Positions 25,282-34,079 of a stretch of 64,000 bases of DNA are shown piece by piece. The notes under the pieces were generated by a model, which searched no databases, was not told the origin of the DNA, and saw only the letters and a program-made list of their open reading frames with translations. The position numbers were made by a program, and so were the translations under genes. The stretch comes from Bacteroidia bacterium (GTDB lineage: Bacteria; Bacteroidota; Bacteroidia; B-17B0; Aurantibacillaceae). Position 1 is the stretch's first letter, and each line of letters opens with the position of its first letter. Location: positions 62,001-126,000 of the forward strand of contig BPGX01000001.1 in NCBI GenBank assembly GCA_026003255.1, in the 5' to 3' direction.

Positions 25282-26160
25282 TTACTCTTTTCTAAGTTTG
25301 CCAAATATACCTAATGGTAAAGCATAGCCAGTATTGGAAGGAATATACAATTCTCCAAACTCTAATTTAGAAGTATTTTTTGCTGCATAATCCATTAATA
25401 GATTTCTTGCCACAAGTGCTGATAAACCTAAGGAGTAAGCATTTAGTATTAACAAATGTTTTTGAGGATCTAATAGTGATAAAACATGTTGTATCATTTC
25501 ATCTATAAGTTCTTCTAACTGCCATCTTTCTCCTTTTGGTCCGTGCCCATAAGCGGGAGGGTCAAGAACAATACATTGATATTGAACGGCTTTTCTGGAT
25601 TGCTTTTTTACAAAATTCAAGGCATCTTCAACGATCCATCGAATCGTTGAAATTTGATTGAGTTGAGCGTTTTCATTTGCCCATGTAACGATTTGTTTCA
25701 CGCTATCTACATGAGTAACTTTCGCACCAGCGACAGCACCTGCTACCGATGCAGCGCCAGTATATGCAAATAAATTTAACATATTCGCATTAGGAATGTT
25801 CTTTAAGAAATTAAATATATCTCTCCAATTCACCGATTGTTCAGGGAAAAGTCCAACATGTTTAAATCCGGTTAAGCTTAATTTGAGTTGAATGGTTTTC
25901 GTTGTATTTAAAGGAAACTCAATAAACCATCTATCCGGGATATCTTTATATTTTTGCCAATTACCAGAATTACTACCTTTTTGAAGAAACTCAACATGTG
26001 CCAATTGTTTCCATTTTTCTTCTTTCCATCTGGCCTTCCAGATTGCTTGTGGTTCAGGACGGATCAAAATATATTTACCAAATCGTTCTAATTTTTTGTA
26101 ATTACCTACATCCAACAACTCATAATCCTTCCAATGTTGAACTTCAATTGTTTGAATCAT
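25282..26160 (-). CDS. RlmI/RlmK-like class I SAM-dependent methyltransferase
   Basis: 292 residues. The SAM-binding core has MLNLFAYTGAASVAGAVAGAKVTHVDS (about residues 119-145) and the catalytic-loop motif VLDPPAYGHGP near 200, as in the RlmI/RlmK group of rRNA methyltransferases. An N-terminal PUA domain as in E. coli RlmI is missing; the first 100 residues instead look beta-rich (RPEPQAIWKARWKEEKW). The substrate is probably rRNA, but the base is not predictable. A -7 box lies at 26182-26189. AGGAG seven bases before the ATG is a rare Shine-Dalgarno-like match for this window. Confidence 0.82.
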   Translation of the reverse strand: MIQTIEVQHWKDYELLDVGNYKKLERFGKYILIRPEPQAIWKARWKEEKWKQLAHVEFLQKGSNSGNWQKYKDIPDRWFIEFPLNTTKTIQLKLSLTGFKHVGLFPEQSVNWRDIFNFLKNIPNANMLNLFAYTGAASVAGAVAGAKVTHVDSVKQIVTWANENAQLNQISTIRWIVEDALNFVKKQSRKAVQYQCIVLDPPAYGHGPKGERWQLEELIDEMIQHVLSLLDPQKHLLILNAYSLGLSALVARNLLMDYAAKNTSKLEFGELYIPSNTGYALPLGIFGKLRKE

Positions 26161-26181
26161 ATCTCCTATTAACTAATGCCA

Positions 26182-26189
26182 CAAATGTA
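26182..26189 (-). promoter_or_regulatory. -7 promoter box (TACATTTG) of the RlmI-like gene
   Basis: Perfect TAnnTTTG on the minus strand, 21 bases before the ATG at 26160. The rest of the gap to 26409 is A/T-rich with nothing further recognised. Confidence 0.65.
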
Positions 26190-26409
26190 CAAGATAATAC
26201 AAGACAAGATTAAAAATATCCTAAAATCCGCAAAAGTTATATGTATACAACTTGAAAATCTTTGATAGAAGCAAGATTAAGACACATTATGCAGTAAAAT
26301 GGTATATACAAGAAAACAACTTAACTTGATATAGTGGAGAATTAACAAAGGATTCAACAGGTAGTATAAAAATTTTTGTAATTTTAATTGTGAATTTGAG
26401 GTAAAAATT

Positions 26410-28170
26410 CTATTTCTTCTTAGCTAACACCTCTTGAGGAACGAGATACGCTGTTGAAAAATCCCAATAATTAATAGCATTGGCAGGAACATTACGAACA
26501 TTATTTTGTTCAAGCAAAAAGTTTTCATCATAAAAAATTGGAATAAACGGAGGATCCAACATAACTTCTTTTTCAGCAAGTGATAACATTTTCATTCTTT
26601 CCTTATTGTCAGCAATTCTTTGGCTTGCTTCAAAAATAGAATCAAATTTTGGATTCACATATCTGAAATTATTAATATAAGTTTTTTCATCAAGTGAAGC
26701 CGGAACATGTTTGCCATAAAAAAGATCCAAAAATGATTTTGGGTCAGGATAATCTGCTACCCACGCAAAGCGGAAGAAATCTGCTTTTGAAGATGCAATA
26801 TTTTCAATATGTTCTGGAAATGTAGTTACTGAAATTTCCACTTTAATTCCAAGATTTTCTTCTAACATCTTCTTCACCACATCCGCTACCAAAACATTTC
26901 TATCTCCACCACCGCTGTTAATATGCAGTGTTATAGCCGGAAATCCTTTTCCTCCGGGATATCCCGCTTTTGCTAATAAATCTTTTGCTTTTTGAGGATC
27001 AAAATTAAATCCACCTACCGTTTTGTAATCATATCCTTCTTTTTCAAAAACCTCATAATAAGGCACCATTCCATATTTAGCCGCAGTTCCTTCACCTTGA
27101 ATAGTAAAGTTAGCAATTTTATCTCTATCAATCGCATAATTAAATGCCAGACGAACATCTTTATTTTTAAAAACTGGATTGGCCTGTACATTGAACCCAA
27201 TGTAAAAAGTACTCAATAGTGGTGAAGTTTCTATCGCAAAATCGGCTTTACGTTTTCTGGCTTCTTCTAACTTACCCATAACTTCCGGAAAAATTTCAAC
27301 TGGAACTCTATATATTAAATCTAAATTACCTCTTTTAAATTCAAGAATTTCAGATTTTTTTTCTTTAATAAATGTCCATTTAACACCATCCAGATATGGC
27401 AAGCTGTTACCATGTTCGTCTTTAGCCCAATAGTTAGGATTTCTCTTCATTAAAATAATCTCTCCTTCCTTCAAAGTTTCTACATAAAAAGGACCTGTTC
27501 CGACACATTTGGTACGCATATCTTGTCCATACTTTTCATAAGCTTCTTTTGGAAACACATAACATCCCGGCATACAAAGTATTTGAATAAAAGTAGGATC
27601 CGGCTGAACGAGTTCAATGCTTAAAGTAGAATCATTCAACACTTTCACACCGGTAAGTTCATTCGATTTTTTTTCAAAAAATTCATTAGCGCCAACTACT
27701 CTATTTTTAAAGGTAATTTGAAATTGATTGTTGGAAGGGTCTGCGGTACAAAGTTTTTCAAAGCAATATTTAAAATCTTGTGCAGTAACTTCTCTGCCTT
27801 TTCCGTCTGGAAAACTAGGATCATCGTGAAATCTAATACCTTTTCTTAAATGAAAAGTATATGTCTTCAAATCTTCACTGACTTCCCATTTGTAAGCAAT
27901 GCAGGGTTGTACGGTAAGATCAGTAGAATTAAATTTTACCAATCCTTCATATACCTGCGATGCAATGTGAAAGCCATTTATTTCATTGATATTAATCGGA
28001 AAAAGTGTTCTGAAATTTTCCACTTCATTTACTCGTAAAACACCTCCTTTATAAATTCCACCAGCTAATTCTTTTGTTTCATTTTTATGCTCTGAAGAAC
28101 AATTATACAATAAAATTCCGGAACTCATTATTGATAAATAAAACCCAAGTTTAAGTTTATGAATAAACAT
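26410..28170 (-). CDS. oligopeptide-type ABC transporter substrate-binding lipoprotein
   Basis: 586 residues from ATG 28170. The signal peptide ends SSGILLYNC, a lipobox-like site with Cys about 24. The rest is a class C (SBP_bac_5, DppA/OppA-type) binding protein. Markers are YEGLVKFNSTDLTVQPCIAYKWEVSEDLKTYTFHLRKGIRFHDD near residue 70, DVRLAFNYAIDRDKIA near 330, and a C-terminal KEVMLDPPFIPIFYDENF. It would deliver peptides or similar ligands to a permease, but no permease or ATPase gene is adjacent. ATG 28176 is two codons upstream; 28170 is preferred because it gives the usual spacing of 16 bases to the -7 box. Confidence 0.88.
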   Translation of the reverse strand: MFIHKLKLGFYLSIMSSGILLYNCSSEHKNETKELAGGIYKGGVLRVNEVENFRTLFPININEINGFHIASQVYEGLVKFNSTDLTVQPCIAYKWEVSEDLKTYTFHLRKGIRFHDDPSFPDGKGREVTAQDFKYCFEKLCTADPSNNQFQITFKNRVVGANEFFEKKSNELTGVKVLNDSTLSIELVQPDPTFIQILCMPGCYVFPKEAYEKYGQDMRTKCVGTGPFYVETLKEGEIILMKRNPNYWAKDEHGNSLPYLDGVKWTFIKEKKSEILEFKRGNLDLIYRVPVEIFPEVMGKLEEARKRKADFAIETSPLLSTFYIGFNVQANPVFKNKDVRLAFNYAIDRDKIANFTIQGEGTAAKYGMVPYYEVFEKEGYDYKTVGGFNFDPQKAKDLLAKAGYPGGKGFPAITLHINSGGGDRNVLVADVVKKMLEENLGIKVEISVTTFPEHIENIASSKADFFRFAWVADYPDPKSFLDLFYGKHVPASLDEKTYINNFRYVNPKFDSIFEASQRIADNKERMKMLSLAEKEVMLDPPFIPIFYDENFLLEQNNVRNVPANAINYWDFSTAYLVPQEVLAKKK

Positions 28171-28186
28171 ACACATTATTTTGCCA

Positions 28187-28194
28187 CAAAACTA
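28187..28194 (-). promoter_or_regulatory. -7 promoter box (TAGTTTTG) of the binding-protein gene
   Basis: Perfect TAnnTTTG on the minus strand, 16 bases before ATG 28170, implying a leader of roughly ten bases. Confidence 0.6.
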
Positions 28195-28228
28195 ATGATT
28201 TTAACTTTAAAGATAAAAATTTTTTTCT

Positions 28229-28270
28229 AAAAAATTTGCTTAATTGTTAGTACAATGAGACAAATTAAGC
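28229..28270 (-). terminator. intrinsic terminator after the coiled-coil gene
   Basis: On the minus strand GCTTAATTTGT and ACAATTAAGC (plus 28260-28270 and 28238-28247) form a 10-bp stem with one bulge. AAATTTTTT follows. It lies 11 bases after the stop at 28282. Confidence 0.65.
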
Positions 28271-28281
28271 AAAAAAACATT

Positions 28282-29223
28282 CTAATCTAACTTTAATGTT
28301 GTATTCCCAATTACAAAACCATCACAAACAATGTCAATAATATATGTACCCGGAACAAAAGGTTCACTTCCTTCACAATAAACTACAACATCCATTTGTT
28401 GATTAGCATACTGAATAGTTTCTGTGCCTGCAAAATAGCCAGAAGATGTTTTGTTAAAAGTAAATTTGTATAAGTCGCTATATTCTTTTGCCATTTCTTT
28501 TCCATCAGGCGTCATGATGCGAACATAAATGTCCCGTGGTCCGGCTTTCGCAATTTTATTTTCTCCCAATGAAAATGATACTTTTATCTTATTCGCTCTT
28601 TTAGCGCGTGTGGTTTCACTCTCCTTTTTGCCTCCTTTCTTAAGTTGAACTGCAATCGCTTTGATATTCATACAAGACAATATAGAACCCTTTTCTATTG
28701 TAGATTTTAACTCTTCTTGTTTTTTACTCATTTCATTAATCACTGTTTCTTTTTCACCTAATTTTTTTTCTACCACATTCTTCTCTTCAACAAGTTTTTG
28801 ATTAAGTGTATTAAGGGAATCTATCGTACGAACATATCCCTTCATAATTTGACGAAGGGTTTCGGTTTCTTTTTTTAGTTTGGCTATAATGGCAGCATCA
28901 TTTTTATGTTTTTCTGCTTCTTTTAATAATTCATCGATATAGGTCTTTTTTTCGTCAATTTCTTTTTGCAAGTCCGCATTGTCGGTTTTAAGCTCTTCGT
29001 ATTGTTTTTTCAATTCTTCTAATGATGCTTTTACATTATCTCTTTCTACAATCACTTCTTTTGTAATGATAACTTGTTCGTTGGTTTTTTGTTTTTGATT
29101 AAATAACAATATTAATAAGTAGATATTGGTTATCACTAATATCCCGGAAAATATGGAAAGAAAAAGAATAATCCTTTTCCTCAACAAATCTCTATTATTT
29201 TCAGTTGTAGGAGTAGTATTCAT
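28282..29223 (-). CDS. membrane-anchored coiled-coil protein
   Basis: 313 residues, family not recognised. A short cytoplasmic N-terminus with RDLLRKR precedes one membrane segment (about 18-38). A long coiled coil follows (about 45-175), rich in heptads such as ELKKQYEELKTDNADLQKEIDEKKTYIDELLKEAEK. Residues 180-313 form a beta-rich periplasmic domain (KIKVSFSLGENKIAKAGPRDIYVRIMTPDGKEM, then YIIDIVCDGFVIGNTTLKLD). That layout suggests a spacer arm carrying a sandwich domain. It is transcribed alone, with a -7 box at 29241-29248 and a terminator at 28229-28270, and is divergent from comF. Confidence 0.7.
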   Translation of the reverse strand: MNTTPTTENNRDLLRKRIILFLSIFSGILVITNIYLLILLFNQKQKTNEQVIITKEVIVERDNVKASLEELKKQYEELKTDNADLQKEIDEKKTYIDELLKEAEKHKNDAAIIAKLKKETETLRQIMKGYVRTIDSLNTLNQKLVEEKNVVEKKLGEKETVINEMSKKQEELKSTIEKGSILSCMNIKAIAVQLKKGGKKESETTRAKRANKIKVSFSLGENKIAKAGPRDIYVRIMTPDGKEMAKEYSDLYKFTFNKTSSGYFAGTETIQYANQQMDVVVYCEGSEPFVPGTYIIDIVCDGFVIGNTTLKLD

Positions 29224-29240
29224 TTTACTTACATTTGCTG

Positions 29241-29248
29241 CAAAAGTA
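29241..29248 (-). promoter_or_regulatory. -7 promoter box (TACTTTTG) of the coiled-coil gene
   Basis: Perfect TAnnTTTG on the minus strand, 17 bases before the ATG at 29223. Confidence 0.65.
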
Positions 29249-29276
29249 ATAAAAAAAACACTTTCATTTATTTATT

Positions 29277-30002
29277 TTGCCTGCTTTGAGAAATGCTGGT
29301 TTATACATAAATTTACTTAATGATTTTCTCGATTTATTTTATCCAAGAGTTTGTATTTCCTGTAATACGGCATTGATGAAAAATGAGCAATTTATTTGCT
29401 ATACTTGTCAATATCACTTACCTAAAGCCAATTTTCACAAAAACCTTGAAGATTCTATTATTCGAAAAAAACTTTTAGGAAGAGTACCGGTATTTGGTTC
29501 GGCCGCCTATTATTTATTTTCAAAAAAAACGGGTGTTCAAAACATTCTTCATCATATCAAATACAAACAGGGAAAAGAATTAGCAAATAAGATTGGATAC
29601 TGGATGGGAGAAGAATTATTACAAACAGATTGGTTCAAAACAATAGATGGTCTTATCCCTATTCCACTGCATCCTCAGAAACAATTAGAACGCGGATACA
29701 ATCAAAGTGAAGAATACTGTAAAGGTATTCAGAAAACTACTGATAAAAGTATATTACCGATTTTATCTAAAAACATTTATACGAAAACACAAACAAAGAA
29801 AAAACGATACGAACGATGGGAAAATGTGAAAGATAATTTTATTCTCAATAGCGATATATCAACACTTCAGCACATTGCATTAGTGGATGATGTAATGACT
29901 ACCGGGGCTACATTTGAAGCAGCTCATAATACTTTGATTTCAAATGGGTATAGGGGGAAAATAAGTATTATCACAATAGCAATAGCTACACACTTAATTT
30001 AA
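29277..30002 (+). CDS. comF: ComF-family phosphoribosyltransferase-like protein
   Basis: About 240 residues. An N-terminal zinc-finger-like pair CISCNT and CYTCQYH (about residues 27-47) precedes a phosphoribosyltransferase fold. That fold has LIPIPLHPQKQLERGYNQSEEY and the PRPP motif IALVDDVMTTGATFEA (about 205). Members act in DNA uptake during natural competence, though the chemistry is unsettled. No ATG is available upstream of the zinc finger in this frame; the possible starts are TTG 29277, TTG 29286 or a non-canonical codon. It is divergent from the coiled-coil gene. Confidence 0.85.
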   Translation: MPALRNAGLYINLLNDFLDLFYPRVCISCNTALMKNEQFICYTCQYHLPKANFHKNLEDSIIRKKLLGRVPVFGSAAYYLFSKKTGVQNILHHIKYKQGKELANKIGYWMGEELLQTDWFKTIDGLIPIPLHPQKQLERGYNQSEEYCKGIQKTTDKSILPILSKNIYTKTQTKKKRYERWENVKDNFILNSDISTLQHIALVDDVMTTGATFEAAHNTLISNGYRGKISIITIAIATHLI

Positions 30003-30063
30003 TCCCATATTATGCAATAGGATTAGTGAAATTTGAATTTACTATAAAATCAGTCCTTTTATA

Positions 30064-30180
30064 TTTTAACCACAATGGACACCAAGAAAACAAAAAAAGT
30101 GCACAAAGTTCAGATAGATTTTGAAAGCATGAAATACTTTGTGTTCTCTATGAAAAACTTTGAGTGCTTCGTGGTTTAAA
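30064..30180. repeat. imperfect palindromic intergenic repeat
   Basis: About 117 bases whose ends are inverted copies: TTTTAACCACAATGGACAC at the left and GAGTGCTTCGTGGTTTAAA at the right. ACAAAG / CTTTGT-type matches occur inside. The sequence style (ACCACAAAGGACAC...) is that of a common non-coding palindromic repeat of Bacteroidota genomes. No coding potential. Confidence 0.55.
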
Positions 30181-30199
30181 TAAATTAAAGATGCATATA

Positions 30200-30296
30200 A
30201 TTAAAACCAAATTGGTGATGAGTATTTTTGTTGAAATATCAATAAAATAAAGCAATGTATATAGCATGCTCATTTTTAATGCATAATTTGGGTTAA
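30200..30296. repeat. short derivative of the MITE-like repeat (ends only)
   Basis: ATTAAAACCAAATTGGTG at the left resembles the left inverted end of the element at 8846. TTTAATGCATAATTTGGGTTAA (30274-30295) matches its right end nearly base for base. The internal hairpins are missing. The rest of 30297-30440 shows nothing recognisable. Confidence 0.45.
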
Positions 30297-30444
30297 TGAA
30301 GTTTAGAAAAATTGCACGAACGAACTAACTGATTACAATAAGTTTTTTTGTGTACTTTTTCCAGAAATATTGATGCAAATTTAAGTTCAATAAAATACAA
30401 ATGCTGTAAAAATAACACTTTTTATTTTTCATTCAAATAAAAAA

Positions 30445-30541
30445 GGGCAAGCGTACTTCATCGCACCGCTACAACCGCCTTACCCTTGCTTTGTTCCCAA
30501 CCTGGGGGATTCGGCAGGAGCTGGTCGTGAAGGACTTGCCC
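30445..30541 (-). ncRNA. ffs: signal recognition particle RNA, small bacterial type
   Basis: About 97 nucleotides on the minus strand. The ends pair (GGGCAAG... with ...CTTGCCC). The apical domain reads CCCCCAGG, a GGAA tetraloop closed by TTG/CAA, then AGCAAGGGTAA. It continues GGTTGTAGCGGTGCGA, as in Bacteroidota SRP RNAs. It binds Ffh and targets nascent membrane proteins. A T-run follows directly (30438-30444), and a TATCTTTG -7 box lies just upstream. Confidence 0.93.
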
Positions 30542-30545
30542 GCCG

Positions 30546-30553
30546 CAAAGATA
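30546..30553 (-). promoter_or_regulatory. -7 promoter box (TATCTTTG) of ffs
   Basis: Perfect TAnnTTTG on the minus strand, ending 4 bases before the predicted first base of the RNA (30541). Confidence 0.75.
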
Positions 30554-30707
30554 GGTATTAATTTATTTTTTTCCAACGAAATGTATATTAGATAATACTT
30601 TTGTCTGAAAGCATTAAAAAAATAATCAAAGAAAATTTTTTCTATCTGTTTTTATTATGTGTTCCAGTATTTTTATTAGATAGATTTATGAGATGTTGAA
30701 ATAAAAA

Positions 30708-31877
30708 ATGTATTTCTTTTTTTACTGGTTGTCAAACGCTTATATTCGCCCAAAAATTGAGTTGAATAAGTGTTTTTACATAATTGGATGCTTGTGTTTG
30801 GTCACAATTAATTTTTACTCACAGGAATTGATATCAAATAAAAACCTTGTCCCTAATGGAAGTTTTGAAAACTATAAGAAAAAATCTTCCAGCATTAAAT
30901 CGGCTATTCCGTGGACACAAATCGCATCGGTAGATTATTATCAGAAACCATTAGATAATGACACTACAAAAGACAAAGGTGCATTAGATGGAGAATGTTA
31001 TATCGGATTGAGATTTCAAAAGCATTACAAAGAATTTGCTCAGGTCAAATTGGTAGAACCATTGAAATACAAACATCTTTATTATTTTGAAATGCACATT
31101 CGTTTGTCTTTTTGGAGTAACGCGGTGCTTAAATCTTTTGGCGTATTGTTTAGCAAGACAGGTTACAAAAATCAAAAGGATGTAGACAAAGCATTTATGA
31201 TAGATACTACGAATATTAAAACTGGCTTGAATAATAATTATCGTTGGATTAAAATCAGTGGATATTACAAAGCTTATGGAGGTGAGAAATATTTGACCAT
31301 TGGTAATTTTTCTCCAGAGATTAAAAAAGATTTAATGCGATTAAATTTTTTGAAATATGGGTTTAGAGTATTTGGATTTTTGGAAGCGTATTATTTTGTG
31401 GATAATGTAAAATTAATTCCCGTAAAAGAACCTGAAGAGCCCATAGAGATTGAAATTGTAGGTAGTGTTTATGTAGAAAAAAATAACCATCAAACGGATA
31501 GCATTCAATCTGTAAAAGAAAACTTAAAAGTGGGAGATAAAATTGTTTTGAAAAACATATATTTTGATGAAGGAAAATCGTATTTGTTGCCAGATTCTTA
31601 TCAAGAGTTGAATAAGATTGCAAAGTATCTTCAACAACATCCAAAATGGGTGGTGCAAATTAACGGGCATAGTGATAATACAGGAAGTAAAAGAAGAAAT
31701 ATGAAACTATCAGAAGAACGGGCGAAAGCAGTGTTTTTATATTTAATTGAAAAAGGTGTGCAAAATAAAATGTATTTTAAGGGCTTTGGAGATACAATGC
31801 CGATTGGTGATAACAACACAATGGAAGGCCGCATTAAAAACAGAAGAGTAGAAATTGAAATTTTGAGAAATGAATAG
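30708..31877 (+). CDS. OmpA-family outer-membrane/peptidoglycan-binding protein
   Basis: 389 residues from ATG 30708. The C-terminal 110 residues form an OmpA-like domain: IYFDEGKSYLLPDSYQELNKIAKYL, VVQINGHSDNTGSKRRNMKLSEERAKAV and GRIKNRRVEIEI, with the Asp and Arg that bind diaminopimelate. The preceding 230 residues (NLVPNGSFENYK start) look like a carbohydrate-binding-type beta-sandwich common in Bacteroidota OmpA proteins. A better signal peptide (MNKCFYIIGCLCLVTINFYSQ) would begin at the in-frame TTG 30762, which has a TATATTCG box 13 bases upstream, so the true start may be 30762. The MFS gene follows 2 bases after the stop. Confidence 0.88.
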   Translation: MYFFFYWLSNAYIRPKIELNKCFYIIGCLCLVTINFYSQELISNKNLVPNGSFENYKKKSSSIKSAIPWTQIASVDYYQKPLDNDTTKDKGALDGECYIGLRFQKHYKEFAQVKLVEPLKYKHLYYFEMHIRLSFWSNAVLKSFGVLFSKTGYKNQKDVDKAFMIDTTNIKTGLNNNYRWIKISGYYKAYGGEKYLTIGNFSPEIKKDLMRLNFLKYGFRVFGFLEAYYFVDNVKLIPVKEPEEPIEIEIVGSVYVEKNNHQTDSIQSVKENLKVGDKIVLKNIYFDEGKSYLLPDSYQELNKIAKYLQQHPKWVVQINGHSDNTGSKRRNMKLSEERAKAVFLYLIEKGVQNKMYFKGFGDTMPIGDNNTMEGRIKNRRVEIEILRNE

Positions 31878-31879
31878 TT

Positions 31880-33193
31880 ATGAAAATTAAGAACAACAAA
31901 AAAATCATTCAGGGATGGGTATTTTACGATTGGGCAAATTCCGTTTTTCCATTAGTGATTACTTCTGCTATCTTTCCAAACTTTTATGAGTATGTCACTT
32001 CTCATCATCCTGAAACCAAAGAATTTACAGGGACAACAGTAGAATTTTTAGGAAATCACTTTCATAACACAACGGTGTATTCAATGGCGTATTCTTTTGC
32101 ATTATTGGTAGTCGTGTTGCTTGTTCCTATTTTGAGTGGTATTGCGGATTATCTTGGAAATAAAAAGAAGTTCTTACAATTTTTTTGTTATGTGGGTGCA
32201 GTGTCCTGTATGTTGCTCTATTTCTTTAATCCAAAGCATTTAGAAATGAGTATATTGCCTTTTGTTACGGCAACGATTGGTTATTGGGGGAGTTTGGTAT
32301 ATTACAATTCTTATTTGCCAGAAATTGTAGATATGCAATTTCAGGATAAATTGAGTGCAAAGGGTTTTGCGTATGGGTATTTTGGAAGTTCTTTGTTATT
32401 AATTATTTGCTTGTTATTAATTATGTCCTTTAAGGTTCCAGTAAAATATACATTTTTATTAGTTGGGTTGTGGTGGATAGGTTTTGCACAATTTACATTT
32501 TCCAGATTACCAGAAATTATTGGGGGAAAAGGGCACTCTTCCAAAAATCTTTTGTGGAAAGGATACAAAGAATTATCCCAAACATTCAAAGAAGCCATTC
32601 GTTTATCTTCCATTAAAAAATTTTTATCGGCTTATTTCTTTTACAATATGGGGGTTCAAACGGTGATGGTAATGGCGGTATTATTTGCCAGACAGGAAAT
32701 TCAATGGCCTTCAGAGAGTTTCAAAACAACGGCGCTTATCATTAGTATTTTAATTATTCAATTTTTAGGTATTGCAGGTTCTTACTTTTTTTCCTATCTG
32801 TCAAACAAATTGGGGAACATTGTTGCTTTGTTAGTTGCTGTAAGTATATGGGTGTTCATTTGTTTATACACATTTTATCAAGTTTTTTATCCGGAACAAT
32901 TTTATATTGTTGCTGCCCTTGTGGGATTTGTGATGGGAGGAACACAATCTTTATCTCGTTCAACGTATAGTAAATTATTGCCAGAAACATTAGACCACGC
33001 CAGTTATTTTAGTTTTTTTGATGTGCTTGAAAAAATTGGAATGATATTAGGTACATTATCGTTTGGATTAATTGGAGAATACTTTGGAGGATTGAGAAAT
33101 TCAGTTCCCGTTTTAAGCATATTTTTTATACTGGGATTGATATTATTATTTTTGTTATTAAGTGAAAATAAGAAACTACTACATAAAAAATAA
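31880..33193 (+). CDS. MFS transporter, UMF1/Atg22-like
   Basis: 437 residues with about 12 membrane segments. The N-terminal signature GWVFYDWANSVFPLVITSAIFPNFY and the inter-segment loops (GIADYLGNKKKFLQF, GGTQSLSRSTYSKLLPE) match the UMF1 family of major facilitator permeases, related to the yeast vacuolar effluxer Atg22. The substrate is unknown, with amino acids possible by analogy. It is coupled to the OmpA-like gene (2-base gap) and runs directly into the Asp/Asn hydroxylase-like gene with no intergenic bases, so the three form an operon. Confidence 0.88.
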   Translation: MKIKNNKKIIQGWVFYDWANSVFPLVITSAIFPNFYEYVTSHHPETKEFTGTTVEFLGNHFHNTTVYSMAYSFALLVVVLLVPILSGIADYLGNKKKFLQFFCYVGAVSCMLLYFFNPKHLEMSILPFVTATIGYWGSLVYYNSYLPEIVDMQFQDKLSAKGFAYGYFGSSLLLIICLLLIMSFKVPVKYTFLLVGLWWIGFAQFTFSRLPEIIGGKGHSSKNLLWKGYKELSQTFKEAIRLSSIKKFLSAYFFYNMGVQTVMVMAVLFARQEIQWPSESFKTTALIISILIIQFLGIAGSYFFSYLSNKLGNIVALLVAVSIWVFICLYTFYQVFYPEQFYIVAALVGFVMGGTQSLSRSTYSKLLPETLDHASYFSFFDVLEKIGMILGTLSFGLIGEYFGGLRNSVPVLSIFFILGLILLFLLLSENKKLLHKK

Positions 33194-33970
33194 ATGAGTA
33201 AATCATCCAGACATAAATTATGGTTTAGTATTCTATCAAAGGATGCATGTTATGCTTCTGATGAAGAAAAGTTTATTAATCCTGAAACATTTGATTGGAC
33301 AAAGAATTCCGAAAAAATAACAAAAGAAATCAAAGAAGAATTATTGAATTATTTATCACAACATTCGTTGCAAGCATATTTCAATACAAAGATGTCGGAT
33401 GATGTGAAGAAGTGGAAGACAATTTCATTAAAATGGTGGGGGTTAGAATTTTATTCGCGTCAAAAATTTTTTTCTAAAACAACTGCATTTATCAATAGTA
33501 TTCCAAATCTTGTATCTGCATCGTTTAATTTATTAGAACCGCAAAGTAGAATATATCCTCACTGCGGAGATACGAATGGAATTTATCGTTGCCATTTAGG
33601 ATTGATAATCCCAGCCCAACTACCGGAATGTGGGTTTAGAGTAGAAGATGAAAAAAGAAGTTGGGAAGAAGGAAAGTGGCTGATATTCATTGATGCTAAA
33701 GAACACGAGGCGTGGAATGAAAGTAATGAAAATAGATTTATTCTGTTAATAGACATAATTAGGCCAGAATTTGCCAATCAAAAAAATAAAATTGTGCTTA
33801 CCTCATTAACAGGATTGTTTCTACAAAAGTTAGCAGAAAGTTTTCCTGTTCTATATAAATTTCAGAATAATATAAGTTTGAAAAGGAGATTGGTTTATAT
33901 TTTAATTCCTTTTTGTTTTTTAGCCAGTAAAATTCGCAATTTGTTGAGTAAATGCGGATTGGTAAGTTAA
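33194..33970 (+). CDS. aspartyl/asparaginyl beta-hydroxylase domain protein
   Basis: 258 residues. It resembles Asp_Arg_Hydrox proteins, 2-oxoglutarate/Fe(II) dioxygenases with a cupin fold. LLEPQSRIYPHCGDTNGIYRCHLGLIIP carries the first metal His and substrate Arg. KWLIFIDAKEHEAWNESNENRFILLIDIIRP carries the second His and the 2-oxoglutarate Arg. Bacterial members can hydroxylate peptides or small molecules, or modify lipid A acyl chains (LpxO), and the acceptor is unknown here. The hydrophobic C-terminal tail may anchor it to the membrane. The start codon abuts the MFS stop. Confidence 0.82.
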   Translation: MSKSSRHKLWFSILSKDACYASDEEKFINPETFDWTKNSEKITKEIKEELLNYLSQHSLQAYFNTKMSDDVKKWKTISLKWWGLEFYSRQKFFSKTTAFINSIPNLVSASFNLLEPQSRIYPHCGDTNGIYRCHLGLIIPAQLPECGFRVEDEKRSWEEGKWLIFIDAKEHEAWNESNENRFILLIDIIRPEFANQKNKIVLTSLTGLFLQKLAESFPVLYKFQNNISLKRRLVYILIPFCFLASKIRNLLSKCGLVS

Positions 33971-34052
33971 GTGAAGATTGAATAGAGTGTTTTTAGTAAA
34001 TCGTTTGCAAAAATTTGCTTTTATTATAACAACCATATCATAGAAATTTTCG

Positions 34053-34060
34053 TATATTTG
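34053..34060 (+). promoter_or_regulatory. -7 promoter box (TATATTTG) for the lipoprotein cluster
   Basis: Perfect TAnnTTTG match, 19 bases before the ATG at 34080. It is the likely main promoter for the unit 34080-40061. Confidence 0.65.
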
Positions 34061-34079
34061 TAAGGAAAAATATAAAGTT

